Shown: positions 19,103 to 28,912, counted from the stretch's first letter. The stretch: 64,000 nucleotides of DNA from Pirellula staleyi DSM 6068 (GCF_000025185.1 NC_013720.1:4712001-4776000), one strand, 5' to 3'. Notes: generated by a model from the sequence alone, not told the origin. Made by a program: numbers and translations.

Positions 19103-19273
19103 CACGTATCACACCGACGAGTGACATACGCGGCGCTCGTTATACCAAGCGGATTTTGAATAAATTGCCGCTCCTATTTGGAGCAGGCGATCGATCGGGG
19201 CCAGCAAGCTCGCGTAAAGGCGAAGCTTCTTCGCACGCCTCGGGAATCACCCATCTGTCGGTGATTTCGATAA

Positions 19274-22200
19274 CTACCGGTCGTCAACCACTTCCTGAAT
19301 CACTTCGACAATCGTGCCGGGAAGGTCTTCTTTACGCTCGTCGTACTCTTCCCAGTACATCTCGGGCGATTCCCAAGCAAAGCGGCTGCGAACCAGGCGT
19401 CGCTTGCGCACTACTTTGGGCTCGGGAGCTGGAGCAGGAGGAATCACCACCGGCTGCTGCACCACGGCTTCTTTTTTCGGCGTCTCCCGTTTGGGCGATT
19501 CCTTTTTCGGTGGTTCGCGTTTTGGCTCTTCACGTGGAGGAATCGGCGCGACGGGCCAGCTGTCGGGAAGATAGCGGAACGAAATCACTTCGTACTGCGT
19601 GTCGTTTTTGGGCTCCGCAGCGCGAGGGATCTCGGCAATCGGCCAGCTGTCGGGCAATTCCACCTTCGGAGCGGCGGGCTGGGCCTTGGGCTTCTTTTCC
19701 TTCACCTTCTTGGCCACAGTAATTGGCGCAAGCGCCCAGCTGTCGGGCAAATTGAGTGCAGGAACAGGCTTTGGAACCGGTTTTGGTTCCGGCTTCTTGA
19801 CCAACTTTCGCAACTCCCAGCCGTTGTCGGGATCAAACCAAAGATCCTCGGCATATGCGCGGTCGAGTAGCGGATTGATATCGACTTCCACCTTCGGCTC
19901 TTCAATTACCGGAGCAGGGGGTGGTGGTGGAAGTTCGGCAACGGGTTCTGGAACTGGGACCGCCTTCTTCTTTTTCTTCTTCGGCTGTTCGGGCTCGACA
20001 TCCACCACCTCGCCACGTGCTGGGAGCGTGCGAACGGTGAACTCCGCCTCGGCAAACCGATCGCGAATATGCTCGTGGCAAGTGAAGAAGATGATCTGGT
20101 GACCTTCTTTGGCAAAGTCGTGCAGCAACGATGCGGCGGCTTCGACACGTCGCGCATCGAAGTTCACAATCACGTCGTCCATCACCAGCGGCAGCAGAGC
20201 GCCACGTCGAGCAAACGACGAGACCAGCGAAAGTCGCAAACTGAGGTACACCGCTTCACGCGTGCCACGACTGAGAACCTCGAGCGAGAGCGAACGTCCA
20301 CGAGCATCTTCGACCTGCAAGATGCGTTTATCTAGTGGCATCCAAATCCGCTGATACTGGCCCATCGTCAAACGCGTGAAGTATTTCGAGGCTTCGAGCA
20401 ACGTTTGCGGCTGTCGTTCGGTTTCGTACTTCTGACGCACCGACTCAAGTGCTTGCGAAATCACCCCGTGCACTTGCCACTGCTCAATCGCTGCCGCAAG
20501 TTGTTTTTCTACCATCCCTATTTCAAGACGTGCATGAGCCAGGCGACGATCGCTACCTAGAGCCTGCATTTCGGCGGTGCAAACACCCCGGCGATGATGC
20601 AGCACGGCCATCTGATTGCGAATCGCCTCCAGGCGAGCGACGCGGTCGTTCCACTTTTTCTGGAGCGACGGCCCTTCAGCGGCGAGCAACTCCGAGACTT
20701 CATCCTCGGGGAACCGACCTGCGAGTTGTTGCTCGATGCGGCGCGAAACTTCCAATCGCTCTTCGTTCAGGCGTGCTACCTCGGCGACATCGGCTGCCAC
20801 GCGGCGAAACGCCTTCACGCTCGTCACTCCAGCCAGATCGAGCAATGCCTGACGGCGACGCATGGCGAGCTTGATCATGTGCAAGCAGCGGCTGCGAAAA
20901 CGCTTCAGATTTTTGGCCCGCGCGAGGATTTCATCCTTGTGCTGCAGGGTCTCTTTTTCTTCGGCAAGCGACTCTGCCAACTGCCGCAATTGCAACTGCG
21001 GCTTGTCGCTTTTGGGGGTAATGCGCACATCGGCCACCAGTTGCGAGATACGACTCGTCAGCACCAGGTGTTCGCGTTCCTTTTGCTCGAGCTCTTCGCG
21101 ACGTCCCGCCACTTTGCGACGCATTTCGACCACTTGGTCGCCACCGCGTACTACTTCTCGAACTTTGCTGGGAGCAAAATCTTCCGGCAATCCCACGCTC
21201 TTGAGCGCTGTGCGCCAGCGATGCTTGGCTTCTTTGGTCGAATCTTCAGCAGCCGACTGTCGCTTCTGCAGCACCACGAGCTTCTGCTGAGCAGCTTCGT
21301 ACTCACTCTTCAGCGGCACGAATTTTTCGAGTTCGCGGAGCTCAGCTTCGGCTTCACGCAAACGGACATCGAGCGAACCTGCGCCGGGGCCAATCTGTGC
21401 ATCCAGATCGTCCCGCTCTTCTTTGGCATCGGCGGTTTGATTACGAATCTGTTCGTACTGACGACGATGATCGGTCATCGATTCATCGGCATGACGCTCG
21501 AGCAGCAGCTTCGAACCGATGCTACCGCCAGTCATGATCAGACCGAAGATCATCCATGCGCCGTAGTTATCTACCCAGTTGAGATAGCCCCCAACGACCC
21601 CGAGCCCAATCAGCATCACACCGACGGCAAAGAAGGTTCCCAGCAGCACCGTGACACGTAGCGGCGTCTCGTCGAACTCGCTCATTTCCTCGCCATCGAA
21701 GGCGAGTTCTTTGCGACGACGATCGAGTTGATCGAGTTGCTCTTCCACCTGCAAGCGTTTGCGAAGGAGCGCTACTTTGTGTCCCGTTTGCTGAATCGTG
21801 CGTCCGAGATCGTTCATCCCACGACCACGGAATGCAGCGGCGACCTGCTGATCGAGCAGATCGAGTTCTTGCTTGGCTTGCTCGGCCTCTTTGCGAATTC
21901 GATCGAGCTTGATCGACTCTTCTTTCACCAGCTGCGAAGGGCGGCGGAGCACAGCCATCATGTCGGCTGGCAGGTCTTCAAGCGCCTTGGCTTTGACGAG
22001 CCCTGCGGAGGCTTGCACGCCGTTTTTATGCGAATCGAGTTCGGTCTCCATCTGCAAAACTTCTTCGCGAAGTTTGGCAATCTGGCTTTCGAGCGTGACG
22101 AGCCACTGCGCATGTTCGGCGAGCGCTTCGATGCGCGGAGCTTGCGCCACCAGCACTCGATTGACCGGTAGGTCTTCGGATTCTTTCTCGAGAGCCGCTC

Positions 22201-23101
22201 GTCGTCTCGCAATTTTCTTCAGACGCGATTTCTCGCGAAGCACACGTTTGTGCAGTCCTTCGAGTTGTTCGACCGCTTGCTCAGGAATCGGCCGGAGTTC
22301 GCCAATGGCAGCGATCTGCTGATCGATTCGCTGACGCTCAGCCCAAGGGGTTTGGATCTCGAGGGCCGCTTCGACCATCCGCGACGACGACTCGACGTCC
22401 GAGACTTCCGCCTCTAGCTCTTGCACTTCGTTGTCGAGCGACTGACGTTCGGCCGCCAAAGCTGCCCAGCGTTTGCCAGCGGTAGTGGCGGTTTCGATAT
22501 CGGTTTTGAGCTTTTCCCGGCGTTCGAGAAGTTGATTGATTTTACCTGGCTCATCCCCATCGGCGAGCAGTCGCTGACGTGCGCCACCCAGTTCACGCAT
22601 CACATCGACGAGCGAGACACGATCGAGTCCGCTGGCCAGTTTGTAGAGGTGGTCGGCAGCCGACGTATCATCGAGCGAACCGAGTTCCTGAATTTCTTTA
22701 AGGCCGATCGCAAAGACGTTGTTAAACGTCGCTTCGTCGACACCCCCGAGAAGCAGCTCGAGATGCGCGGCATCGCGCGGCGCGCCACTAGAATCGATGA
22801 CCGTGACACTTCCGCGCTCGTCGAGCGGGTCGTGCATCGAGGCATGACGATGGACAATGAAGTGTCCGAGCCCACCTTCGAGCTTGATACTTCCACCCGG
22901 AGCACCACCGTAGACTGGCGGCACGTAGCGCGCGCGGCGCTGCGGCGTGAAGCCGTAAATCACCGTTCGCACAAAGTGCAGGAGCGTACTCTTGCCCGCT
23001 TCGTTGGGTCCATAGATCACCGTGGCGTCGCCCCCGAGTTCCTGAAGTTTCAGGTTGGTCCAGGCGCCAAAGCCATCGATTTCGATCTCTTGAATCTTCA
23101 C
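19274..23101 (-). CDS. YhaN/SbcC-like AAA ATPase with mid-protein membrane helices and Pro/Lys tail
   Basis: The 1275-residue SMC/Rad50-like ATPase has a Walker A motif at residues 31-39 (GPNEAGKST), long coiled-coil arms, a signature segment (LSLEVLSRGTREAVYLSLRL) and a Walker B (LPLVMDDVIVNFD, about residue 970). Where SbcC has its zinc hook, this protein has two hydrophobic segments (about 482-540), a layout also seen in Bacillus-type YhaN. After the ATPase head there is a ~250-residue extension rich in Pro, Lys and Glu, with three LPDSW-x-x-A-x-I repeats. The GTG start at 23101 has GGGAG upstream and removes an unlikely 18-residue leader. The SbcD-like partner gene lies just upstream, so they probably form a nuclease-like or DNA-processing complex, perhaps membrane-associated. 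Confidence 0.85.
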   Translation of the reverse strand: MKIQEIEIDGFGAWTNLKLQELGGDATVIYGPNEAGKSTLLHFVRTVIYGFTPQRRARYVPPVYGGAPGGSIKLEGGLGHFIVHRHASMHDPLDERGSVTVIDSSGAPRDAAHLELLLGGVDEATFNNVFAIGLKEIQELGSLDDTSAADHLYKLASGLDRVSLVDVMRELGGARQRLLADGDEPGKINQLLERREKLKTDIETATTAGKRWAALAAERQSLDNEVQELEAEVSDVESSSRMVEAALEIQTPWAERQRIDQQIAAIGELRPIPEQAVEQLEGLHKRVLREKSRLKKIARRRAALEKESEDLPVNRVLVAQAPRIEALAEHAQWLVTLESQIAKLREEVLQMETELDSHKNGVQASAGLVKAKALEDLPADMMAVLRRPSQLVKEESIKLDRIRKEAEQAKQELDLLDQQVAAAFRGRGMNDLGRTIQQTGHKVALLRKRLQVEEQLDQLDRRRKELAFDGEEMSEFDETPLRVTVLLGTFFAVGVMLIGLGVVGGYLNWVDNYGAWMIFGLIMTGGSIGSKLLLERHADESMTDHRRQYEQIRNQTADAKEERDDLDAQIGPGAGSLDVRLREAEAELRELEKFVPLKSEYEAAQQKLVVLQKRQSAAEDSTKEAKHRWRTALKSVGLPEDFAPSKVREVVRGGDQVVEMRRKVAGRREELEQKEREHLVLTSRISQLVADVRITPKSDKPQLQLRQLAESLAEEKETLQHKDEILARAKNLKRFRSRCLHMIKLAMRRRQALLDLAGVTSVKAFRRVAADVAEVARLNEERLEVSRRIEQQLAGRFPEDEVSELLAAEGPSLQKKWNDRVARLEAIRNQMAVLHHRRGVCTAEMQALGSDRRLAHARLEIGMVEKQLAAAIEQWQVHGVISQALESVRQKYETERQPQTLLEASKYFTRLTMGQYQRIWMPLDKRILQVEDARGRSLSLEVLSRGTREAVYLSLRLSLVSSFARRGALLPLVMDDVIVNFDARRVEAAASLLHDFAKEGHQIIFFTCHEHIRDRFAEAEFTVRTLPARGEVVDVEPEQPKKKKKKAVPVPEPVAELPPPPPAPVIEEPKVEVDINPLLDRAYAEDLWFDPDNGWELRKLVKKPEPKPVPKPVPALNLPDSWALAPITVAKKVKEKKPKAQPAAPKVELPDSWPIAEIPRAAEPKNDTQYEVISFRYLPDSWPVAPIPPREEPKREPPKKESPKRETPKKEAVVQQPVVIPPAPAPEPKVVRKRRLVRSRFAWESPEMYWEEYDERKEDLPGTIVEVIQEVVDDR

Positions 23102-23190
23102 TGCGGCATCTCCCTGCCGGCGGCAACCAAGGCTAATTCCCTGGCACAGCCGCACTACCGAGCACTTGTCCTACTCGCGCACCAATCGTC

Positions 23191-24441
23191 CTACTCGCGT
23201 GACGGTGTTCGCTCGCTACGTTTCGTCCGTTCGTTTCCACCCAGCAACTGCGATCCCAAAATCACCGCCTCGGCGAGCACCTGTTCGCGCGAAGTCTCGC
23301 TGATCGCAAGCATCTCCGCCAGTTCGTGCTCGCGAAACGCTTCGGGAATCTCGGCCGACAAGTCGGGCGTTACATCGTCTTGTTGCCAGCGACTGCTCAC
23401 GCGCAAAAACTCACCGAGCATCGAATCTTCTTCGTACCAGGCTGCGGGGGTTTCGGCGGCGTCGATATCGACACTCACCGACCAGACGGGCGTTTTGCCA
23501 CTGGCGAATTCACTCCGCAAATAGCCGAGCAGTTCCGTGGCGAGTTCGCGGCGGCGCTGTGTGCTGCCAAGCTTGCCACTCCCTCGCAGCTTCCAGCGTA
23601 CGAGCAGCAAACGCTCGTCGTTTTCACTGCGGAGTTGCTTTACGCGATCGGCCAGTTGTTTGGGGGTATCACCTTTGCCGAGTTCGCCGGCGACGAGAAT
23701 CGTTTCGTCGAGCCAGCGAACGGCGTCGGTATTGAGCGTTTGAATGCGTGAACGACCTTCGGCCGCCACATGCACGAGCGAACAGCCGTGCGGCCCCAGT
23801 TCGCTCGGTTCGCGCGACTGCGTGGTACCCGGATAGTGAATCACTTTTTGCGTACTGCCGAGCGTGCGGCGCTCATGCTCGCCACCGAGCGCCCAGTAAT
23901 CGACGCGTCGCTGGGTGAGCAAGGCAGGGTCGCAAGTTCCGTAGCCCACACCGACTGTGAAGACGCCACTTCCTTCATCGGGGAAGTCGAGAGGCGAGAT
24001 ATCGGCCGAGCGATGCCATGAACGACCCACGATGAGGGCGATCGGCTCTTCGTCGCGAAAGTGGGTCAGCTCTTCCACTTTGAAGGCAGGAAAGACTTGC
24101 ACACCTGCCGGAAGATTCACACCTGCTGGCCATTCTTGGGGGTTATCGCTCCGACCACCACACCAATAGACCGCGATGCCGTGCGACTGCATCCGCTCGA
24201 ATTGCTCGAGAAGAAACGATACACCAGCGGCACCTGCTTGTTCGACATCCAGCAAATCGCCCGAGAGGATAATGAATTCCACGCGCTCGCGGATCGCGGC
24301 GTCGAACATGCGAAGCGCAGCAGCAAATGGAGCCTCGACAACGAGAGCGGCAATCGACTCGGGCAGCTCGGTAAGTCCGGAGAACGGCTGCTCGAGATGA
24401 AAGTCGGCCGCATGCAAAAAGCGGAAGCCAACATCGGTCAT
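23191..24441 (-). CDS. YhaO/SbcD-like metallophosphoesterase with altered metal-binding motifs
   Basis: The 416-residue protein has the Mre11/SbcD fold pattern: HAADFH (D13, H15) and SGDLLD (D62) are intact. The GNHD motif is replaced by GGRSD (95-99), the later G-H motif reads GVGYG (164-168), and the GHxH motif reads GGEH (186-189). Three regions that normally supply metal ligands are therefore changed, and the nuclease may be inactive or altered. The DYWALG segment and the HYPGTTQSREPSE region confirm the family. ATG 24441 is preceded by an excellent AAGGAGG site, better than the upstream frame start at 24477. The ATPase partner begins 90 bases downstream, which suggests one transcript. 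Confidence 0.85.
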   Translation of the reverse strand: MTDVGFRFLHAADFHLEQPFSGLTELPESIAALVVEAPFAAALRMFDAAIRERVEFIILSGDLLDVEQAGAAGVSFLLEQFERMQSHGIAVYWCGGRSDNPQEWPAGVNLPAGVQVFPAFKVEELTHFRDEEPIALIVGRSWHRSADISPLDFPDEGSGVFTVGVGYGTCDPALLTQRRVDYWALGGEHERRTLGSTQKVIHYPGTTQSREPSELGPHGCSLVHVAAEGRSRIQTLNTDAVRWLDETILVAGELGKGDTPKQLADRVKQLRSENDERLLLVRWKLRGSGKLGSTQRRRELATELLGYLRSEFASGKTPVWSVSVDIDAAETPAAWYEEDSMLGEFLRVSSRWQQDDVTPDLSAEIPEAFREHELAEMLAISETSREQVLAEAVILGSQLLGGNERTKRSERTPSRE

Positions 24442-24705
24442 GAGCACCTCCTTGCGCATCGCTCGCGGGAGCAACAACTGCGAAATTCATCCCTGTCGTG
24501 GTAATGTAGCGGGACGAGGCGAATTTGCCTACCTCGGTTTAGTTTAACGGTCGCCTGCAATTTCAGGGACAGCGGTCGCCTGCTTGCACAACCTGTCGCG
24601 ATGAGCCAAAACCGAGCTCACGGTGTCTCTGGATCGTACAGCCGACCAGCTAACCTCGCTCCCTATTCACACCATCGCTTCTGCTAGCTCGAAAGACCTC
24701 ACGCC

Positions 24706-25635
24706 GTGCCGCGCGACTACCACCAAATCGTTTGGAGTCCTGCCGTCGAGGAAGATTGCCGCCGGATCATCCGCCTGGCAGTCTTGGAAGACTTCGGCCA
24801 GACCTACGACTGGACCACCGTCAGCCTCGTGCCCGAGGGAGTCGAAGCATCGGCCTACATAGCCGCCCGTAAGCCGGGGGTCGTGTCTGGACTCGCGACC
24901 ACCAGCGTGGTGCTTGAAGAAATGGAAATCCCGGCAAGCTTGGAGCTGTTGGCAAAAGACGGCGACCAGGTCGCAGCCGGCCAAAAGCTGGCCAAGATCA
25001 CCGGCGAAGCACGCGACCTTCTCTCCTCCGAACGAATCATTCTCAATCTACTAGGTAGACTTTCGGGGATCGCGACACTCACAAGGCAATATGTCGACGC
25101 GATCGCTGGCACCCATGCCCAGGTGTACGACACCCGCAAAACGACACCAGGCTGGAGAAGGTTGGAAAAATACGCAGTCTACTGCGGTGGCGGACGCAAC
25201 CATCGTTTAGGCCTGTTCGATGCCGTGCTGATCAAAGACAACCACCTCGCTTTTGGGACACAACAGTCGGCTGAGGAACGCTTTACGATTGCCGCTGCGG
25301 TCGAGAAATCGCGGCAATTTGTAGCCGAGTACCATGCTGGGCAAACGACGGAACCACTGATGATTGAGGTGGAAGTCGATACGCTGCAGCAGTTTAGGGA
25401 TGTTTTGCCAGCCCGCCCCGATATCGTGCTGCTCGACAATATGTCATGTGCCCAGCTGCGTGAAGCTGTCGCGATCCGCAACGAGCTAGCCCCCGACGTT
25501 CAGCTCGAAGCATCGGGTGGGGTGAATCTCTCGACGATTCGCGATATCGCCAGCACCGGGGTCGAGCGAATTAGCGTGGGCGCACTAACTCACTCCGCGA
25601 TCGCTCTCGATGTCGGTTTGGACTGGATTTCTTAG
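24706..25635 (+). CDS. nadC: Nicotinate-nucleotide pyrophosphorylase (carboxylating)
   Basis: The 309-residue enzyme makes nicotinate mononucleotide from quinolinate and PRPP, a step of de novo NAD synthesis. Family motifs are LAVLEDFGQTYDWTT near the start, GLATTSVVLEEM, ERIILNLLGRLSGIAT, YDTRKTTPGWRRLEKYAVYC, the NHRLGLFDAVLIKDNHL segment and ASGGVNLSTIRDIASTGV. The start appears to be GTG at 24706; no strong ribosome binding site is visible. nadA and nadB are not nearby. A strong terminator lies 160 bases downstream. Confidence 0.95.
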   Translation: MPRDYHQIVWSPAVEEDCRRIIRLAVLEDFGQTYDWTTVSLVPEGVEASAYIAARKPGVVSGLATTSVVLEEMEIPASLELLAKDGDQVAAGQKLAKITGEARDLLSSERIILNLLGRLSGIATLTRQYVDAIAGTHAQVYDTRKTTPGWRRLEKYAVYCGGGRNHRLGLFDAVLIKDNHLAFGTQQSAEERFTIAAAVEKSRQFVAEYHAGQTTEPLMIEVEVDTLQQFRDVLPARPDIVLLDNMSCAQLREAVAIRNELAPDVQLEASGGVNLSTIRDIASTGVERISVGALTHSAIALDVGLDWIS

Positions 25636-25794
25636 CTATTTCTTAGGCTCCCGGGCCAAAAACCATCTTCGCACTAGCTCTTTCCCGCGAAACTTCGCGC
25701 CGGATACTCTTTCCTATTCTTCGCCGTTTGACAGTGGCCAGAACCGACCTAGGTTTTACTTGCAACCGCGCCTCGGGGAGGGGCGTTGGTTCTT

Positions 25795-25848
25795 GGCATG
25801 GCGGGGATAGCTGGGAGCTAGAGGGGACCCCGCCATGCCGTTTTTTTC
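25795..25848 (+). terminator. Rho-independent terminator after nadC
   Basis: A perfect 12-base inverted repeat, GGCATGGCGGGG at 25795-25806 and its complement at 25828-25839, is followed by G and seven T residues. It separates nadC from the pilus/secretion operon that starts 37 bases later, so the operon promoter must lie within or after this hairpin, or transcription must read through. Confidence 0.88.
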
Positions 25849-25884
25849 TTACCGTTTCGAGGTTTGCGGCTAAGGCGACTACTC

Positions 25885-26520
25885 ATGACGTGCTGGAGTT
25901 CACTCGCGAAGTGCTCTGGTCGTCGGTTACCTTCATCGACCAGCCGCGCGGCGTTTTCGCTCATCGAAGCGATGGTCGCCATGACAATCGTCACCTTCGC
26001 AGCCTCCGTTTTGCTCCTGGGGGTCGAAGCTTCTCTCGGAACATCCACCGAAGCTGTCGACCGGGCCATAGCCGACGGCATTGCCCGGCAAGTGATCGAA
26101 GAGATCGTCAGCAAACGCTACGTGCAGCCCGGCAATAGCCCCGAAACCCTCGCGCTCGGGCCTGGCGGATCGGAAGAGAACGACGAAGACCGCCGCAACT
26201 ACAACGACACCGACGACTTTCATGGCTACGAAACCGACGGGCTGTTCGATACCTGGGGCATCGCCCTCGGTCGGGGAAACGAGGCGGGGGGCCTACGCTA
26301 TTCGACCTTTCGACTCCGAAGCAGCTACTTCACCAACTGGCGGATGAACATTCGGGTCTCGATGGTCAATCCCACGAACCCATCGCTCAACCTCACCGGC
26401 AGCAACACAAGTCGCGTGCGCGCCGCTGAAGTCACCATCAGCTACGAAAACAGCGATGGATCGATCATTCCCCTAGCTAAGCGGAGGCGTGTCTTTGCGT
26501 ACCTTCCTCCGCCTGCTTAA
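25885..26520 (+). CDS. Prepilin-like protein, GspI/PilV type
   Basis: The 211-residue protein has a type III (class III) signal: a basic leader ending in SRAA, then FSLIEAMVAMTIV and a hydrophobic helix. Glutamate is at +5, but the residue before the cleavage point is Ala rather than the usual Gly. The soluble part is ~150 residues. ATG 25885 is chosen because AAGG lies ~9 bases upstream; the TTG at 25864 is less likely. It is the first gene of the locus and overlaps the next prepilin gene, matching the GspI-GspJ-GspK order of minor pseudopilins in type II secretion systems. Confidence 0.82.
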   Translation: MTCWSSLAKCSGRRLPSSTSRAAFSLIEAMVAMTIVTFAASVLLLGVEASLGTSTEAVDRAIADGIARQVIEEIVSKRYVQPGNSPETLALGPGGSEENDEDRRNYNDTDDFHGYETDGLFDTWGIALGRGNEAGGLRYSTFRLRSSYFTNWRMNIRVSMVNPTNPSLNLTGSNTSRVRAAEVTISYENSDGSIIPLAKRRRVFAYLPPPA

Positions 26521-27307
26521 TTCACGCAGCTCTCGGCTACGACACCAGCGACAGCGACGCGGGCTAACGCTCGCCGAACTGCTGGTTGCCACCACGGTCC
26601 TGGCACTCATCGCAGCTGCCATGGGGACTGTTTCGCTGGCGGTGCATACCTCGTCGACCTACTGCATGGGTCAGAGCACCACGCTGCAACACGCGCGCGT
26701 GGCGGTCGATCGGATTGAGCAGCACATTCGCTCGAGTCAGCACAGCGAATCGTTTCCCTGCTCAATCGTGATATCACAAACGGTCTCGAGCAGTTCATTT
26801 CCTGATGCGCTGGCGATCTGGAAACCGCTCACCACCGCGCAAGCTCCCACCGGGCTCCCGCGCGTCAGCGAAATGATCTTCATTGCTCCCGATCCAGCGG
26901 AGCCATCGCACTTGTATGAATGGCGTCTAGCCACCAGTAGCGCGACGGTTCCTAGCTACGGTTCCACATCCAGCTGGCGCACACTCCTTAGCACAGTTCG
27001 CAGCCACAGCGATACCGAAAAAGTGCTGCTGACCGATCGCTTATTCACCGCCATGGCATCGAGCACCACGCGACTCGGCTCAATTCGCTTCTACGTAGCC
27101 CATGCTCCCTCGCGAAATGAACTGACGAACTATCGCAATGGAATTACCTCTTGGAGGGCTTTGCAGTGGCCGCTCGACTTGTATGGAACCGAAATGGGGC
27201 TGCAACTCACCCGTGTGAATTTCGAACTTCAACTCGATCCGGGTGACGGCAGTGAAGTGATTCCGTTCTTCGGAGCTGCAGCGCGGAAAGGAGCGGTCTA
27301 CCGATGA
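26495..27307 (+). CDS. Prepilin-like protein, GspJ/PilW type
   Basis: The 270-residue protein has a long basic leader (RLRHQRQRRG), a prepilin cleavage site before LTLAELLVATTVL with Glu at +5, and a large soluble domain, typical of GspJ/PilW. A GGAGG at 26483-26487 favours the TTG start at 26495 (7-base spacing) over the GTG at 26489, which is only one base away. The gene overlaps the upstream prepilin gene by 26 bases and shares an ATGA with the next gene, so translation is probably coupled. Confidence 0.82.
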   Translation: MRTFLRLLNSRSSRLRHQRQRRGLTLAELLVATTVLALIAAAMGTVSLAVHTSSTYCMGQSTTLQHARVAVDRIEQHIRSSQHSESFPCSIVISQTVSSSSFPDALAIWKPLTTAQAPTGLPRVSEMIFIAPDPAEPSHLYEWRLATSSATVPSYGSTSSWRTLLSTVRSHSDTEKVLLTDRLFTAMASSTTRLGSIRFYVAHAPSRNELTNYRNGITSWRALQWPLDLYGTEMGLQLTRVNFELQLDPGDGSEVIPFFGAAARKGAVYR

Positions 27308-28857
27308 TCCGCCGCTCGAGCATGCTGAAAAAATCGCCCCCTAAGCGTCGCACGCCTCATCGAAGGGGGATGGCAGTGGTCGTGGTGCTCGGACTGCTCG
27401 CCATCACACTCGCGCTTTCGTACTCCATGATGCGCGCTCAGTCGATGACACTTCTGGTGGAGAGAAATGTCAGCCGCAACACGCTCGCAGAAGATGCTGC
27501 CGATGCCGCGCTCAGCCTAGCAATTGCCCGCATCCACGAGAGCAGTTGGCAAGGTGTCGACGTCCCTTTGCGAGGCGATCTCGGGAACCACTGCAGTTAT
27601 GAAGTGACGTTCACCACGGGCGATTCGTTGCTGATAGCATCATCACCCAACTACAGCGATTTTCCTTACCGACTAACGATCACCGCCATCGGAAAGGCGG
27701 CTGATCCCCGCGATGCGCAAATCGAAGTGCGCCGCACAAGAACAGCTGTCCTTTCGCTCCGTCGTCGCGCCATCGCTTCGGCCCCGAGCAATTGGTCACT
27801 CGTTCAAAATCACTCCATTTTTCAGTGGGGGACCGGCACTAGTTCGATTCATGTTCCCTTTGAGTCGAAAGGTAACACCTGTTTTTTGGGTCAGCTGCGG
27901 ATCTGCCCGTCGTACCCGAGCACGACCTCTTCGCGACAACGCTATCTCTACGATCTCAACCAGATGCGTTTGGCAGGTTTGCCCGACTATCGACCGCTTC
28001 AATCGACAGTTCGGCTCACGTCGCGAACGACAAGCGATAATCGCGCGCTCGTGGAATCGCAGCTCGGTCTTTCCACCATCACCGATACCACCACCTCGAC
28101 TAGTTCGCCGGTGTCGCTCCCCTCGAGCGTGTCGACCTATCGCCTCTATGCCGGCGGCAAGAGCTACACCATCCCGACGATTCAATCCCTCTACGGCAGC
28201 ACCATCTCGGGACGAACACTCGAAGCCGATGTCGCCACCAATCCCCTCGGCGTGTTTCGGAGCAGTGGCTACCTCGGCCTCTCGAACAATGTCACGATTC
28301 GTGGGACCGTGATCTCCACCGGCACGAGCGACGACCTGGCCATTGTTGGGACGAACGTGGAGCTTGCGCCGCCGAAATTGCCTCGGCTTGAAAACGACAC
28401 CAGCGACCGCAAGCTAGCAGCGGCTCTGGTTCGCGATGACCTGGTGATCTACAGCGGCAGTCAGTCGACCGTGCGTGGGCTGGCAATGGTGTGGGACGAT
28501 TTTGATTTGAAAGGGGCCAACTCGACCTCGCGATTCCAGCTCGAGGGACATCTGGCCGCCTCGACCGTCCAGTTTGGAGGGCGCGCCGATTGGCTCTTGA
28601 GTAGCACCTTGTGGTCGATCTACCAAACACTCTTCAATCTGCAAAACACGTCCCCACCTGGTCCTACGACGATCCCCTATTTCCCCGCTTATCTGGAAGC
28701 TGCCATCGGAATGACGGTAGAACCGACCTTGACCGTCGAGCCAAATTCCGATGGAGTACTCGATCATTGGCACGATTTTTCGCAGCCGCTTTTCGTACCA
28801 GCATCGGGCGATAGTGGTCTGCTTTGGAACTTGGTGCGAATCGAAGACGGTCGCTAA
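27304..28857 (+). CDS. GspK/PilX-like minor pseudopilin
   Basis: The 517-residue protein has a basic leader ending in HRRG, then MAVVVVLGLLAITLALSYSMM, with no Glu at +5. That pattern is the hallmark of GspK/PilX-type tip proteins. The following SRNTLAEDAADAALSLAIARI segment is the usual continuation. The remaining ~420 residues are Ser/Thr-rich and probably beta-rich; I do not recognise them. The large size is compatible with a tip or adhesive role. It starts in an ATGA overlap with the GspJ-like gene. Confidence 0.78.
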   Translation: MIRRSSMLKKSPPKRRTPHRRGMAVVVVLGLLAITLALSYSMMRAQSMTLLVERNVSRNTLAEDAADAALSLAIARIHESSWQGVDVPLRGDLGNHCSYEVTFTTGDSLLIASSPNYSDFPYRLTITAIGKAADPRDAQIEVRRTRTAVLSLRRRAIASAPSNWSLVQNHSIFQWGTGTSSIHVPFESKGNTCFLGQLRICPSYPSTTSSRQRYLYDLNQMRLAGLPDYRPLQSTVRLTSRTTSDNRALVESQLGLSTITDTTTSTSSPVSLPSSVSTYRLYAGGKSYTIPTIQSLYGSTISGRTLEADVATNPLGVFRSSGYLGLSNNVTIRGTVISTGTSDDLAIVGTNVELAPPKLPRLENDTSDRKLAAALVRDDLVIYSGSQSTVRGLAMVWDDFDLKGANSTSRFQLEGHLAASTVQFGGRADWLLSSTLWSIYQTLFNLQNTSPPGPTTIPYFPAYLEAAIGMTVEPTLTVEPNSDGVLDHWHDFSQPLFVPASGDSGLLWNLVRIEDGR

Positions 28858-28912
28858 CGTATCGATCGTAGGGATTGCACCCGCGAACACCCCGCCCCCG
28901 AGGAATAAAACC

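Noticed and set aside
20594-21661. Open frame of 355 residues on the + strand
   Set aside because: It lies wholly opposite the YhaN-like ATPase, whose motifs are unambiguous on the minus strand.
25728-25733. TTGACA that could be a -35 box for the pilus operon
   Set aside because: No acceptable -10 box lies at the right distance, and a strong terminator lies between it and the first gene.
25746-25757. GACCTAGGTTTT occurs here and at 35938-35949, in front of two parts of the pilus locus
   Set aside because: A 12-base match is expected by chance many times in 64 kb, and there is no third copy or conserved spacing to a start.
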